A stretch of DNA of 64,000 bases from Micromonospora carbonacea (GCF_014205165.1 NZ_JACHMZ010000001.1:7050501-7114500); one strand, 5' to 3'. Numbered from the stretch's first letter, positions 9,066 through 17,476 are shown. Program-made: numbers and translations. The notes: generated by a model not told the origin, from the sequence alone.

Positions 9066-9079
9066 GTTCCACGTGAAAC
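9066..9079. promoter_or_regulatory. Outlying parS-like site
   Basis: GTTCCACGTGAAAC differs from the consensus GTTTCACGTGAAAC by one base and matches the variant found twice near parB (46529, 46992). It lies between two convergent genes about 35 kb from parA/parB. Confidence 0.7.
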
Positions 9080-9088
9080 GACATCGAG

Positions 9089-9649
9089 CTACGCCGTGGG
9101 CTGGGCGGGCCTGGCCAGCCCCTCCACCACCCGGGCACCGGGGAGCGCGCCGAGCGCCGGCCCGGGCAGGGCGATCTTGCTGTGCCGCACGCCGGAGCCG
9201 ACGATCACGTGCGGTGCGGCGACCACCCGCGCGTCGACCAGGATCGGCCAGTCCCCGGGCAGCCCGATCGGGGTGATCCCGCCGTACTCCATGCCCGTCA
9301 GCTCCACCGCCTCGGCCATCGGGGCGAAGCTCGCCTTGCGCACGTCCAACGCCCTGCGGGCCACCCCGTTGACGTCGGCGCGGGTGGTGGCGAGGACGAC
9401 ACAGGCGGCGTACCGGGTCTCGCTCCCGCGCTTCCCGGCGATCACGACGCAGTTGGCCGACACCTCCAGCCCCACCCCGTACGCGGCGCAGAACGCGGCG
9501 GTGTCGGCGAGGTCCGCGTCGATCGGCGCGACCAGCACCTGATCGACGTCCACCGGCGCGTCGGCGGGCCACTGCCCGAGCGCGGCGGCCACCGGCGACG
9601 CCAGCAGGTCCGATCGGTTCCGGGCGGGCTCGGTCTTCAGCGTTCCCAT
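9089..9649 (-). CDS. YbaK/EbsC-family aminoacyl-tRNA deacylase
   Basis: Free-standing editing domain related to the INS domain of ProRS; family members hydrolyse Cys-tRNA-Pro or Ala-tRNA-Pro. Visible features: CVVIAGKRG (YbaK strand with the catalytic-type Lys), DVNGVARRALDVRKASFAPM, the ELTGMEYGGITPIGLP loop with GGxxPxG, and ILVDARVVAAPHVIVGSGVRHSKI. Length is 186 residues from ATG 9649; GTG 9652 is nearly equivalent, and GAGGA lies about 13 bases upstream of the ATG. Its closeness to proS (5572) fits joint quality control of tRNA-Pro, though they are on opposite strands. Confidence 0.88.
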   Translation of the reverse strand: MGTLKTEPARNRSDLLASPVAAALGQWPADAPVDVDQVLVAPIDADLADTAAFCAAYGVGLEVSANCVVIAGKRGSETRYAACVVLATTRADVNGVARRALDVRKASFAPMAEAVELTGMEYGGITPIGLPGDWPILVDARVVAAPHVIVGSGVRHSKIALPGPALGALPGARVVEGLARPAQPTA

Positions 9650-9712
9650 CACGGCTGTGATCCTCGCACCCCCGGACGCCACCCGCCCGTGGGACGCCCA
9701 CCACAGGTGATG

Positions 9713-9760
9713 GCACCGCGGGGCCGGTCCAGCCCCGTGCCCGGACCGGCCCCGCGGTGC
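9713..9760 (-). terminator. Perfect 18-bp hairpin
   Basis: Arms 9713-9730 and 9743-9760 are perfectly complementary around a 12-base loop. It lies between the small membrane gene (stop at 9821, minus strand) and the YbaK gene, so it most likely ends transcripts of the former. Confidence 0.75.
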
Positions 9761-9820
9761 GTCCCCCCGCCCCGCCGGGGGAGTCGTCCGGCCCCGCCCC
9801 CCGTGGGGACCGGCGCCGGG

Positions 9821-10015
9821 TCAGCCGTTCGCGACGAACGGGTTCTCCCGGACGAACGTCCGGTCCTGCGCGGCGGCGACCTCCTGGGAGCGCAGCAGGC
9901 CGGGCCGGCGGGCCTCCAGGTCTTCGAGGGCGTGCCGTACGGCGAGCCGGATCACCCCGTAGAGGAAGACGAAGCCGGCGACGTAGAGGATCACGGTGGA
10001 GACGAGGACCAACAT
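9821..10015 (-). CDS. Small single-helix membrane protein
   Basis: A 64-residue protein: one transmembrane segment (LVLVSTVILYVAGFVFLYGV) followed by a charged cytosolic tail, IRLAVRHALEDLEARRPGLL and ending RENPFVANG. ATG 10015 is the only good start; no Shine-Dalgarno precedes it, and the frame continues upstream without another start close by, so the N-terminus is uncertain. I do not recognise a named family. It lies 3' of the MFS transporter gene on the same strand. Confidence 0.6.
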   Translation of the reverse strand: MLVLVSTVILYVAGFVFLYGVIRLAVRHALEDLEARRPGLLRSQEVAAAQDRTFVRENPFVANG

Positions 10016-10172
10016 GGCGACACGGTAGGCAGACGTCGAACGGGGGGACTTCTCATCTACGGTCGGTTCCCCCGTACGTGGCGGCGAGGTGGTCCGCCCA
10101 GGTTCCGGGTGCCCGTCGGGGTCGCGGCGGTGGCGGGGCCGCCCGCCCGCCGGGCGGCTCGCCGCCCGGGGC

Positions 10173-11702
10173 TCACGGCAGGGAGCGCGCCGCCGGCCCC
10201 GCCGGAACGACCCGGCCGGCGAGCAGGACGCCCAGCCCCGCCAGGGCCGCCGCCAGGACCAGGGTCGCCGCGTAGCTCGACCGGCCGGGATGGGCGCTCG
10301 CCGCGAGCACCGCACCGGTCAGCGCCAGCACGGTCGCCGCGAACAGCGAGTCGCCCAGTTGCAGGGAGGAGCTGTTGCGGCCCTGCTCGCCCGGGGCGGA
10401 CAGCTCCAGGGTGAGCACCGACAACGACGGGTAGAGCAGCCCCATCCCGAGCCCGGCGGCGGCCCAGCCGAGCACGCACACCGCCAGCGGCACCGCCGGC
10501 CACACCGCGAGCGCCACCGTGGCGGTCCCGCCGGTGATGCACGCCAGCCCGGCGCGCACCAGCGTGGCGGACGACCGGGGCGCGAGCCGGCCCCGCAGCC
10601 CGGGCAGGAGACCGCGCCGGGAGACCGGTGCCGTGACAGGCGCTGCGGAGCCGGGCGCGGGCGCTGCGGAGCCGGGCGCGGACTTTGCGGAGCCGGGCGC
10701 GGGCAGCCGGCCCTGCAACCAGGAGCCGGCCGACCAGGAGAGCGCGCCCACGGTCAGGACCAGGCCCGCGCCGGTCGGCGTGAGCCCGCGCTCCCGGGAG
10801 AGCATCAGCGGGATCACCACCTCCGCGCCGGCGAACGCGGCCGAGGCCAGCCCGCGCAGCCCCACCACCGTGGGCAGGCCCCGCCCGGCCCGCAGGAAAC
10901 CGGCCGGCAGCAGGCGTGGGGCGCAGCAGAGCAGGCCCGCCAGCGCGGCACCGACCAGACCGACCGCGAGCACGCCGCGCTGCTGCCCCCCGTAGTGCAG
11001 CAGTGCGGCGCTCGCCCCCGCCCCGAAGGCCCAGCCGACCCGGGCCCCCGCGCCGGTCGACGGGCGGGTGACGGCGGACGGTGCGAGGCTGCGCAGGCCC
11101 GGCTGGACGAGCAGCAGCGCCGGCACCGCCACCGCCGGCACCGCCAGGAAGACCCACCGCCAGCCGAGGTGCTCGACGACGAGCCCGGCGATCGCCGGCC
11201 CGACCAGCGACGGAACCACCCACGCGGCCGCGAACGCGGCGAAGATGCGCCGGTGCAGCGCCTCCGGGTACGCCCGCCCCACCACCACGTAGAGGGCCAC
11301 CGACAGCAGGCCCGAGCCGAAGCCCTGCACCATCCGGCCCGCCACGAGCACGCCCATCGTCGACGTGGTGCCGGCGATGAGCAGTCCGGCCACGAACCAG
11401 GCCACCCCGTGCCACACCGGTGCCCGGGGGCCGCGCGCGTCGCACCACACCCCGGAGACCACCATCCCCACCACGCCGGAGGCGAACGCGCCGCCGAACG
11501 CGAGCCCGTAGAGGGACAGCCCGTCGAGGCTGCGGGCGACGGTCGGCATGGCGGTGCCGACGGCCAGCGCCTCGAAGGCCAGCAGCGACACCAGGGCCAC
11601 CACGCCCACCGTCATGGCGCGCAGCGCGGGGGCGAACAGGTGCTCCGGGGCGGCCGGGGGCGCGAGGGCGGTCACCGCCGGCCGGCCGTGCGGAAGACCC
11701 AC
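10173..11702 (-). CDS. Major facilitator superfamily transporter
   Basis: A 509-residue polytopic membrane protein, probably a proton-coupled drug or metabolite exporter. The first helix follows LRAMTVGVVALVSLLAFEAL. MFS motif A-like sequence appears as GMVVSGVWCDARGPRAPV, and AGRMVQGFGSGLLSVALYVVVG resembles the helix-4 region of DHA-type exporters. A central cytosolic loop contains a tandem-repeat peptide (PGSAKSAPGSAAPAPGSAAP) encoded by three 21-bp repeats. ATG 11702 is the start; the substrate cannot be deduced. No regulator gene is adjacent. Confidence 0.88.
   Translation of the reverse strand: MGLPHGRPAVTALAPPAAPEHLFAPALRAMTVGVVALVSLLAFEALAVGTAMPTVARSLDGLSLYGLAFGGAFASGVVGMVVSGVWCDARGPRAPVWHGVAWFVAGLLIAGTTSTMGVLVAGRMVQGFGSGLLSVALYVVVGRAYPEALHRRIFAAFAAAWVVPSLVGPAIAGLVVEHLGWRWVFLAVPAVAVPALLLVQPGLRSLAPSAVTRPSTGAGARVGWAFGAGASAALLHYGGQQRGVLAVGLVGAALAGLLCCAPRLLPAGFLRAGRGLPTVVGLRGLASAAFAGAEVVIPLMLSRERGLTPTGAGLVLTVGALSWSAGSWLQGRLPAPGSAKSAPGSAAPAPGSAAPVTAPVSRRGLLPGLRGRLAPRSSATLVRAGLACITGGTATVALAVWPAVPLAVCVLGWAAAGLGMGLLYPSLSVLTLELSAPGEQGRNSSSLQLGDSLFAATVLALTGAVLAASAHPGRSSYAATLVLAAALAGLGVLLAGRVVPAGPAARSLP
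10640..10702. repeat. Three 21-bp tandem repeats inside the MFS gene
   Basis: Units at 10640-10660, 10661-10681 and 10682-10702. The first two are identical and the third diverges only in its first bases (ACTT for GCGC). They keep the frame and encode the flexible Pro-Gly-Ser-Ala linker of the transporter's central loop. Confidence 0.85.
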
Positions 11703-11948
11703 GCCGGTGGCGCGACCGGAGGCTTCCGCCGCCGATCGCCGGCCGGTCGTTCCCGGCTCGCCTCGATCCTCAGCAGTTCGATAAGCATGCGCCCAGCCTG
11801 CGACCTCAACCCGGATTCAGGTCAAGCCGGACGTGACCGGGCTCTCACACCCCGCGAGCGGTCCACGCCACGAAGGGCGGCACCCGGGAACACGAGCGGC
11901 CCACCAGGAGGACGTCGCGCGGGCCCCCGGGGAGGGGCGTCGCGCGGA
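11703..11948. other. Intergenic region upstream of the MFS gene
   Basis: Contains the presumed promoter of the transporter. A less GC-rich patch (about 11780-11790, TTCGATAAGCATG) is the only promoter-like composition; no motif pair was convincing. I see no gene. Confidence 0.4.
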
Positions 11949-12209
11949 TCAGGCGGACTCCAGCGCCTCCCCGACCCCCTTCGCCAGCCCGGACAGGTGC
12001 TGGTCGGCGAGCAGGTGCCCGGCGGTGATGACCAGCGCGAGCGGCCACTCGATGACCTGGAGCGCGGCGAGCACCCCGAGGCCCGCGTAGTAGGCGATCT
12101 TGTCGGGCGGCGGCACGGCCACCTCGCCCAGCATCGGCACCTCCACCCGCCGGCTGTACGTCCGCACCATCTCGTGCGCCCCGCTGAGGTGTCGCGTGAT
12201 CGTGCTCAT
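11949..12209 (-). CDS. Small helical membrane-associated protein next to CtpI-type ATPase
   Basis: An 86-residue protein starting MSTITRHLSGAHEMVRTYSR. A moderately hydrophobic segment (YYAGLGVLAALQVIEWPLALVITAGHLLAD) could form one or two short helices. ATG 12209 has GGGGAGG six bases upstream; ATG 12242 would add eleven residues without a comparable site. It diverges from the large P-type ATPase gene. I do not recognise a characterised family; short proteins of this look are common beside CtpI-type ATPases in actinomycetes, but I cannot confirm that here. Confidence 0.65.
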   Translation of the reverse strand: MSTITRHLSGAHEMVRTYSRRVEVPMLGEVAVPPPDKIAYYAGLGVLAALQVIEWPLALVITAGHLLADQHLSGLAKGVGEALESA

Positions 12210-12458
12210 CCCGGCCTCCCCTGTGTCGTCCGCGCTGGCCATGACCCGAGCCGCGTTCCACCGTCGGCCGCGTCCATGCCGGCGACGGAGCAGCTTTCGC
12301 CCGCAGCGCCGAAGAAATTCCCGGACGAAGGGGGCATGACGCCCGGGCGGGCGGGAAGTCAGCCCGCCGGGACCGAGCGGGGGAGGCGAGATGGCGTACG
12401 GCGGGAGCAGCGGCGGCACCGGGAGAGCCCGGCGGCGGCGCTCCGGCCGTACCGCTCG

Positions 12459-15400
12459 ATGACCTCGCTGGGCCGGCTCGCCGGCCGCCTCCTGCCGTCG
12501 GTGACGATGCCCCTGGTCGGCGACGCGACCCGGACGGTGCCGCACCTGGTGGGTGACGCGTCCCGGAGCGTCGGCGGCACCGCGACCCGGCTGGCCCGGG
12601 CGGCCGGCCTGACCAGTCGCCGGGTCTGGTCCCGGCCGGGCCGCCACCACATCGAGGTGCACGGCGTCGGCCAGGACGGCGGGGACCGGCTCGCCCGCCA
12701 GGTGGAACGCACGCTGGAACGGCTGCCCGGGGTCGCCTGGGCCCGGGTGAACTCGCCCTCCGGCCGCGTGGTCGTGGCCGTCGAGGATCCGGAGCCGAAG
12801 CTGCGCGACCTCATCACCACGATCGCCCGCTGCGAACGCACCTGCGACCACGAGCCCGACCCGGAGATCCCACCCCCGCACCCGCCCGAGGACGGGCCGC
12901 GCACCCCCCGCACCCTCGGCGCGCTCGCCTCGGACGCGCTCGGCCTGACCATCTCGGCGGCCACCCGGATCCTGCCGTTCACCCCGGTCCCGGGCGAGGT
13001 GTCCGGCCTGCTCACCGCCGTCGACCTGCACCCCAAGCTGCACGCCCTCGCCGGGCGGGGACTGCGCGCCGACCCGCGCGCCGACATCCTCTTCCCGCTC
13101 GCCGAGGCGGTCGTGCAGGGCCTCACCGGCGGCTGGGCCGGGATCGTGCTGGACGGCGCGCAGCGCGTCGTGCAGTGGGGCGAGGCCCACGCCCAGCTCA
13201 GAGCCTGGGCGAAGGCGGAGCCCCGGCTCACCGGCGACCCGGACCGGGCCGTCGCCCGGGTCCCGACGGCCGAACGCCCGAACGCGAAGCCGGACGGTCC
13301 CGTCGAGCGCTTCGTCGCCCGGATGCTCTCGGCGGGCACGGCGGCCGGGGCGGCGGCGGTGCCGGTGCTCGGGGGCAAACGGGCCGCCGCGCTCGGGCTC
13401 TCCAGCCTGCCCAAGGCCCCGGGCAGCGGCCGCGAGGGGTACGCCGCCCAACTCGGCCGCATGCTCGCCCGGCGCGGCGTCATCGCCATGGACCGCAGCG
13501 TGCTGCGGGAACTCGACCGGATCGACACGGTGGTGCTGGACGCCGCCGTGCTCGGCTCGCAGCGGGCGGTCCTCGCCGACCTCGCCCCGCTGTCCGGGGC
13601 GGACACCGGGCAGGTGGCCGCCCGCGCCTTCGCGCTGTTCGACCCGGCCACCCCCGGCCAGGTGCGGCGGGCCGACGGGTGGCGGCTCGGCCCGCTGGAC
13701 GCCGTCGGCGCGACCGACCCGGGCGACACCGACGACAGCCGACGGCTGCGCTCCGGCGGCGGCACGCTGCTCGGCCTCGCCGAGGCGGACCGCCTCGTCG
13801 CGCTGCTCCGGGTGGAACCGGAGCCCGCCCCCGGCATGGACGCCCTGCCCACCGCCGCCCGGCAGGCCGGCCTGCGGCTGGTGGTCGCCGGAGACGACGA
13901 CGGCCGGTACGCCTTCGCCGACGCCGTCCTGCCCGGCGGCCCGCGGACCGTCGACACCGTGCGCCAGTTGCAGCGCGACGGCGCGGTGGTGCTGCTGCTC
14001 TCCGCCGACCGGGCGGCGCTGGGTGCGTCGGACTGCGGGCTCGGGGTGGCCGGGCCCGACGACCTGCCGCCGTGGGGGGCGCACCTGCTGGTGGGCACCG
14101 ACCTGCGGGTCGCCGCCCTGATCATCGAGGCGGTGGGGGTGGCCCACCGGATGACCGCGCAGAACATCCGGCTGTCCCTGGCCGGCACCGGGCTCGGCGC
14201 GCTCGGCGCGTTCACCGCCGACCCCCGGCAGCTCCCGGGCCGGACGCTGGCCGCCGTGAACGGGGCCGCCGCCCTGGCCTTCCTCAACGGCGTGTGGCGG
14301 GCGGGCCGGCTGCCGGACCGGGCCGACAGCGCGCCGCCGGCCCCGACCGCGTGGCACCTGATGCCGGCCGACGCGGTGCTCCACCAGCTCGGCACCGGCC
14401 CCGCCGGCCTCGACGACGCCGAGGCGCAACGCCGCCTGGCCGGCCGCACCGGGGACACGCCGGGCCAGTCCGGGCTGCTGCGCGCGTTCGTCGACGAGTT
14501 GGCCAACCCGCTCACCCCCGTGCTCGCCGCCGGCGCGGTGCTCTCCGCGAGCTTCGGTTCGCTCGTCGACGCGGCCCTCGTCGGCGGGGTGGTCGGCGGG
14601 TCCGCCCTGGTCGGGGCCGTCCACCAGCGCAACACCGAACGGTCGCTGGCCGAGTTGCTGTCCCGTTCGGCGGTCACCGCCCTGGTCCGCCGGGGCGGCA
14701 CGGAACGGACCGTCGCCGCCGAGGAACTGGTCCGCGGTGACGTGATCGTCCTCGGGCCCGGCGACGCCGTGCCGGCCGACTGCCGGCTGCTCGCCACGGA
14801 CGGGCTGGAGGCGGACGAGTCGTCGCTGACCGGCGAGTCGCTGCCGGTGGGCAAGTCCACCGACCCGGTGGTCGCCGCCGCCGTCGCCGACCGGCGTTCC
14901 ATGCTGTACGAGGGCACCACCGTCGCCACCGGCCACGGCACCGCCGTCGTCGTCGCCACCGGCGCGGACACCGAGGCGGGACGCAGCCTCGCGCTGGCCC
15001 GGCAGTCGCCCCCGGCCAGCGGGGTGGAGGCCCGGCTCGGCAACCTCACCAGGTCGGCCGTCCCGTTGGCCGCCGGATCGGCGGTGGCGGTGGCCGGGGC
15101 GGGACTGCTGCGCGGCGTACCCCTGGCGGAGACGGCGGCGACCGCCGCGAACCTGGCGGTGGCGTCGGTGCCGGAGGGCCTGCCGTTCCTGGTCAGCGCC
15201 GCCCAGCTCGCCGCCGCCCGGCGGCTGGCCGAGCACGGCGCGCTGGTCCGCAACCCCCGCACCATCGAGGCGCTGGGCCGCGTCGACGTGCTGTGCTTCG
15301 ACAAGACCGGCACCCTCACCGAGGGCAAGCTGCTGCTCGCCGGCGTCGGCGACGGCAGCGGCACCCGGTACGCCGCGCCGGAGGCGCTGGACGGGCCGCT

Positions 15401-16937
15401 GCGGACGACCCTGGCCACCGCGCTGCGCGCCACCCCGGCCGGCGACCCCGACGAGCTGCCCCAGCAGACCGACCGGGCGGTACGCCGGGGCGCGGCGGCG
15501 GCCGGGGTCGACGAGCGCACCGGTGCCGACGACTGGCAGGCGGCGGGGGGCCTGCCGTTCGAACCGTCCCGGGGCTACCACGCCACCGTCGGCCGGGCCC
15601 GCGTCGGGCTGCTGCTCAGCGTCAAGGGCGCCCCGGAGACGGTGGTGCCCCGCTGCGCAGCCCGGCGCGCCGCCGACGGGCACGACCGGCCACTGGACGA
15701 CGCCGGCCGGGCCGAGCTGCACCGGATGCTCGCCGAGCGGGCCGGCGCCGGGCACCGCGTCTTGGCCGTAGCCGAGCGTCCCGTCACCGCCGAGACGGTG
15801 ACCGACGACGACGTGACCGGCCTCGTCTTCGTCGGCCTGCTGGCGATCGCCGACGGGGTACGCGAGTCCGCCGCGCCCGCCGTCCGCCGGATCCGGCAGG
15901 CCGGCGTACACACCATCATGATCACCGGGGACCACCCGGCGACGGCCGAGGCGATCGCCGCCACCATCAGCCCCGACCACGGCGAACAGCGGGTGGCCAC
16001 CGCCACCGACCTGGACCGGCTCGACGACGACGCGCTCGCCGAACGACTGACCCGCACCGACGTGGTGGCCCGCTGCACCCCCGCCCACAAGGTACGCATC
16101 ATCCAGGCGTTGCAGCGCAACGGCCGGACCGTGGCGATGACCGGCGACGGGGCCAACGACGCCCCGGCGATCCGGCTCGCCGACGTCGGCATCGCCCTCG
16201 GCCAGCGGGGCACCCCCGCCGCCCGCGCCGCCGCCGACCTGGTGGTCACCGACGACCGGCTGGAGACCATCATCGCCACCCTCGTCGAGGGACGGGCCAT
16301 GTGGTCATCCGTCCGGCACGCGCTGAGCATCCTCGTCGGCGGCAACCTCGGCGAGATCGCGTTCAGCGTGCTGAGTGCGGCCAGCACCGGCCGGTCCGCG
16401 CTCAACGGTCGGCAGTTGCTCCTGGTCAACCTGCTCACCGACCTGGCGCCGGCGCTGGCCATCGCGGTCCGGCCACCCGCCGACGGCCACGCCGACCACC
16501 TGCTGCGGGAGGGCCCGGACAGCTCCCTCGGCGAGACACTGACCCGGGAGATCGCGCTGCGGGCGGCGTCCACCACGCTGGGCGCGACGATGGGCTGGAC
16601 GCTCGCCCGGTACACGGGGCGACGACGGCGGGCCGGCACGGTCGCGCTCGCCTCGCTCGTCGGCACCCAGCTCGGGCAGACGGTGCTGGCCGGCGGCACC
16701 AGCCCCACGGTGCTCGTGTCGACCGCCGCCTCCGTCGGGGCGCTGGTGCTCGTGGTGCAGACGCCGGGGGTCAGCCAGTTCTTCGGCTGCACCCCGCTCG
16801 GGCCGGTCGGCTGGAGCATCGCGGCGGGCTCGGCGCTCGGCGCGACCCTGGCCAACGGCACCCTCACCCGCCTCCTGAGTAAGGAAGGGCCCCTTGTTAA
16901 CGCCTCCGGTCGAGAAGGGTCCCCTTCTCACACCTGA
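12459..16937 (+). CDS. Large P-type cation-transporting ATPase, CtpI type
   Basis: A 1492-residue P-type ATPase, far longer than standard ones and similar in layout to mycobacterial CtpI. Phosphorylation motif DKTGTLTEGK at Asp948; actuator TGES at 791-794; hinge TGDGANDAP at about 1228-1236; KGAPE in the nucleotide-binding domain; PEGLP in the fourth membrane helix, as in P2-type Ca/Na/K pumps. The N-terminal 450 residues hold an HMA-like fold (HHIEVHGVGQDGG) without CxxC, and a degenerate second half-domain. ATG 12459 was chosen; ATG 12336, preceded by GAAGGGGG, is an alternative. The last 20 residues (KEGPLVNASGREGS...) are encoded by the dispersed repeat at 16881. The ion is unknown. Confidence 0.88.
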   Translation: MTSLGRLAGRLLPSVTMPLVGDATRTVPHLVGDASRSVGGTATRLARAAGLTSRRVWSRPGRHHIEVHGVGQDGGDRLARQVERTLERLPGVAWARVNSPSGRVVVAVEDPEPKLRDLITTIARCERTCDHEPDPEIPPPHPPEDGPRTPRTLGALASDALGLTISAATRILPFTPVPGEVSGLLTAVDLHPKLHALAGRGLRADPRADILFPLAEAVVQGLTGGWAGIVLDGAQRVVQWGEAHAQLRAWAKAEPRLTGDPDRAVARVPTAERPNAKPDGPVERFVARMLSAGTAAGAAAVPVLGGKRAAALGLSSLPKAPGSGREGYAAQLGRMLARRGVIAMDRSVLRELDRIDTVVLDAAVLGSQRAVLADLAPLSGADTGQVAARAFALFDPATPGQVRRADGWRLGPLDAVGATDPGDTDDSRRLRSGGGTLLGLAEADRLVALLRVEPEPAPGMDALPTAARQAGLRLVVAGDDDGRYAFADAVLPGGPRTVDTVRQLQRDGAVVLLLSADRAALGASDCGLGVAGPDDLPPWGAHLLVGTDLRVAALIIEAVGVAHRMTAQNIRLSLAGTGLGALGAFTADPRQLPGRTLAAVNGAAALAFLNGVWRAGRLPDRADSAPPAPTAWHLMPADAVLHQLGTGPAGLDDAEAQRRLAGRTGDTPGQSGLLRAFVDELANPLTPVLAAGAVLSASFGSLVDAALVGGVVGGSALVGAVHQRNTERSLAELLSRSAVTALVRRGGTERTVAAEELVRGDVIVLGPGDAVPADCRLLATDGLEADESSLTGESLPVGKSTDPVVAAAVADRRSMLYEGTTVATGHGTAVVVATGADTEAGRSLALARQSPPASGVEARLGNLTRSAVPLAAGSAVAVAGAGLLRGVPLAETAATAANLAVASVPEGLPFLVSAAQLAAARRLAEHGALVRNPRTIEALGRVDVLCFDKTGTLTEGKLLLAGVGDGSGTRYAAPEALDGPLRTTLATALRATPAGDPDELPQQTDRAVRRGAAAAGVDERTGADDWQAAGGLPFEPSRGYHATVGRARVGLLLSVKGAPETVVPRCAARRAADGHDRPLDDAGRAELHRMLAERAGAGHRVLAVAERPVTAETVTDDDVTGLVFVGLLAIADGVRESAAPAVRRIRQAGVHTIMITGDHPATAEAIAATISPDHGEQRVATATDLDRLDDDALAERLTRTDVVARCTPAHKVRIIQALQRNGRTVAMTGDGANDAPAIRLADVGIALGQRGTPAARAAADLVVTDDRLETIIATLVEGRAMWSSVRHALSILVGGNLGEIAFSVLSAASTGRSALNGRQLLLVNLLTDLAPALAIAVRPPADGHADHLLREGPDSSLGETLTREIALRAASTTLGATMGWTLARYTGRRRRAGTVALASLVGTQLGQTVLAGGTSPTVLVSTAASVGALVLVVQTPGVSQFFGCTPLGPVGWSIAAGSALGATLANGTLTRLLSKEGPLVNASGREGSPSHT
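16881..16932. repeat. Dispersed GC-rich palindromic element, copy 3 (inside ATPase 3' end)
   Basis: Begins AAGGAAGGGCCCCTTG, then TTAACGCCTCCGG, then GAGAAGGGTCCCCTTCTC. It is read in frame as the C-terminal tail of the ATPase, whose stop codon TGA lies just after it at 16935-16937. Stop triplets in other frames just upstream (CTCCTGAGTAA) suggest the natural end was close to 16877 before insertion. Confidence 0.85.
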
Positions 16938-17375
16938 TCACAGCGTGCGCTCGGAGATGGCCTCGATCAGATCGCCCACCGCCCCCTCGGGCAGCGCCCG
17001 GGCCACGTCGGCGACGGCGACGATGCCGACGAGGTCGTGGCCGTCGACGACCGGCAGCCGGCGCACCCGGTGCCGACCCATCGTGCGCAGGACCTCCGCG
17101 GCGTCGTCGTCCGCGTCGATCGTCACCGCCTCGCCCTGGGCCAGCTCGCCCGCCGTCACCATGGCCGGGTCCCGGCCCTCGGCCAGCACCTTCACCACGA
17201 TGTCCCGATCGGTCAGCATGCCCGTGAGCCGGTTGTCGTCGCCGCGGATCGGCAGCGCACCCACGCCCAGCCGGGCCATCTGCCGGGCGGCCGTCCGGAG
17301 GTCGTCCTGCTCGCTGACGCAGGTCACGTCGCTGGTCATGATGTCGCGTGCGGTCGGCGTCGGCACGCACCTCAC
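16938..17375 (-). CDS. Tandem CBS-domain protein
   Basis: A 145-residue pair of CBS motifs, paralogous in layout to the gene at 7400. CBS1: TARDIMTSDVTCVSEQDDLRTAA and TGMLTDRDIVVKVLAEG. CBS2: GELAQGEAVTIDADDDAAEVLR and DLVGIVAVADVARALP. GTG 17375 is used; GTG 17366, with GGAAGTGAGG just upstream, is a real alternative. It converges with the P-type ATPase gene, their stops abutting at 16937/16938. Likely a cytosolic nucleotide-sensing regulator; the partner is unknown. Confidence 0.85.
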   Translation of the reverse strand: MRCVPTPTARDIMTSDVTCVSEQDDLRTAARQMARLGVGALPIRGDDNRLTGMLTDRDIVVKVLAEGRDPAMVTAGELAQGEAVTIDADDDAAEVLRTMGRHRVRRLPVVDGHDLVGIVAVADVARALPEGAVGDLIEAISERTL

Positions 17376-17420
17376 TTCCGGGAGGGTGTCCAGGGGTCGC
17401 CGCCGCTTCTCCTACCCCGG

Positions 17421-17476
17421 CCCCGCCGGCCCATGCGCGACCCGACCGCCCCGCCGGCCCATGCGCGACCCGACCG
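17421..17476. repeat. Two perfect 28-bp tandem units
   Basis: Units 17421-17448 and 17449-17476 are identical, each starting CCCCGCCGGCCCATGCGCGA. They lie between the CBS gene and the threonylcarbamoyl-AMP synthase gene, outside any coding frame I support. Confidence 0.85.

Noticed and set aside
12640..12850. Metal-binding HMA domain in the ATPase N-terminus
   Set aside because: The fold resembles HMA but the CxxC metal ligands are absent, so heavy-metal binding is not supported.
11949..16088. Very long minus-strand reading frame antisense to the P-type ATPase
   Set aside because: It mirrors the GC-rich third positions of the ATPase gene and has no domain similarity; only its last 86 codons (11949-12209) look like a real gene.
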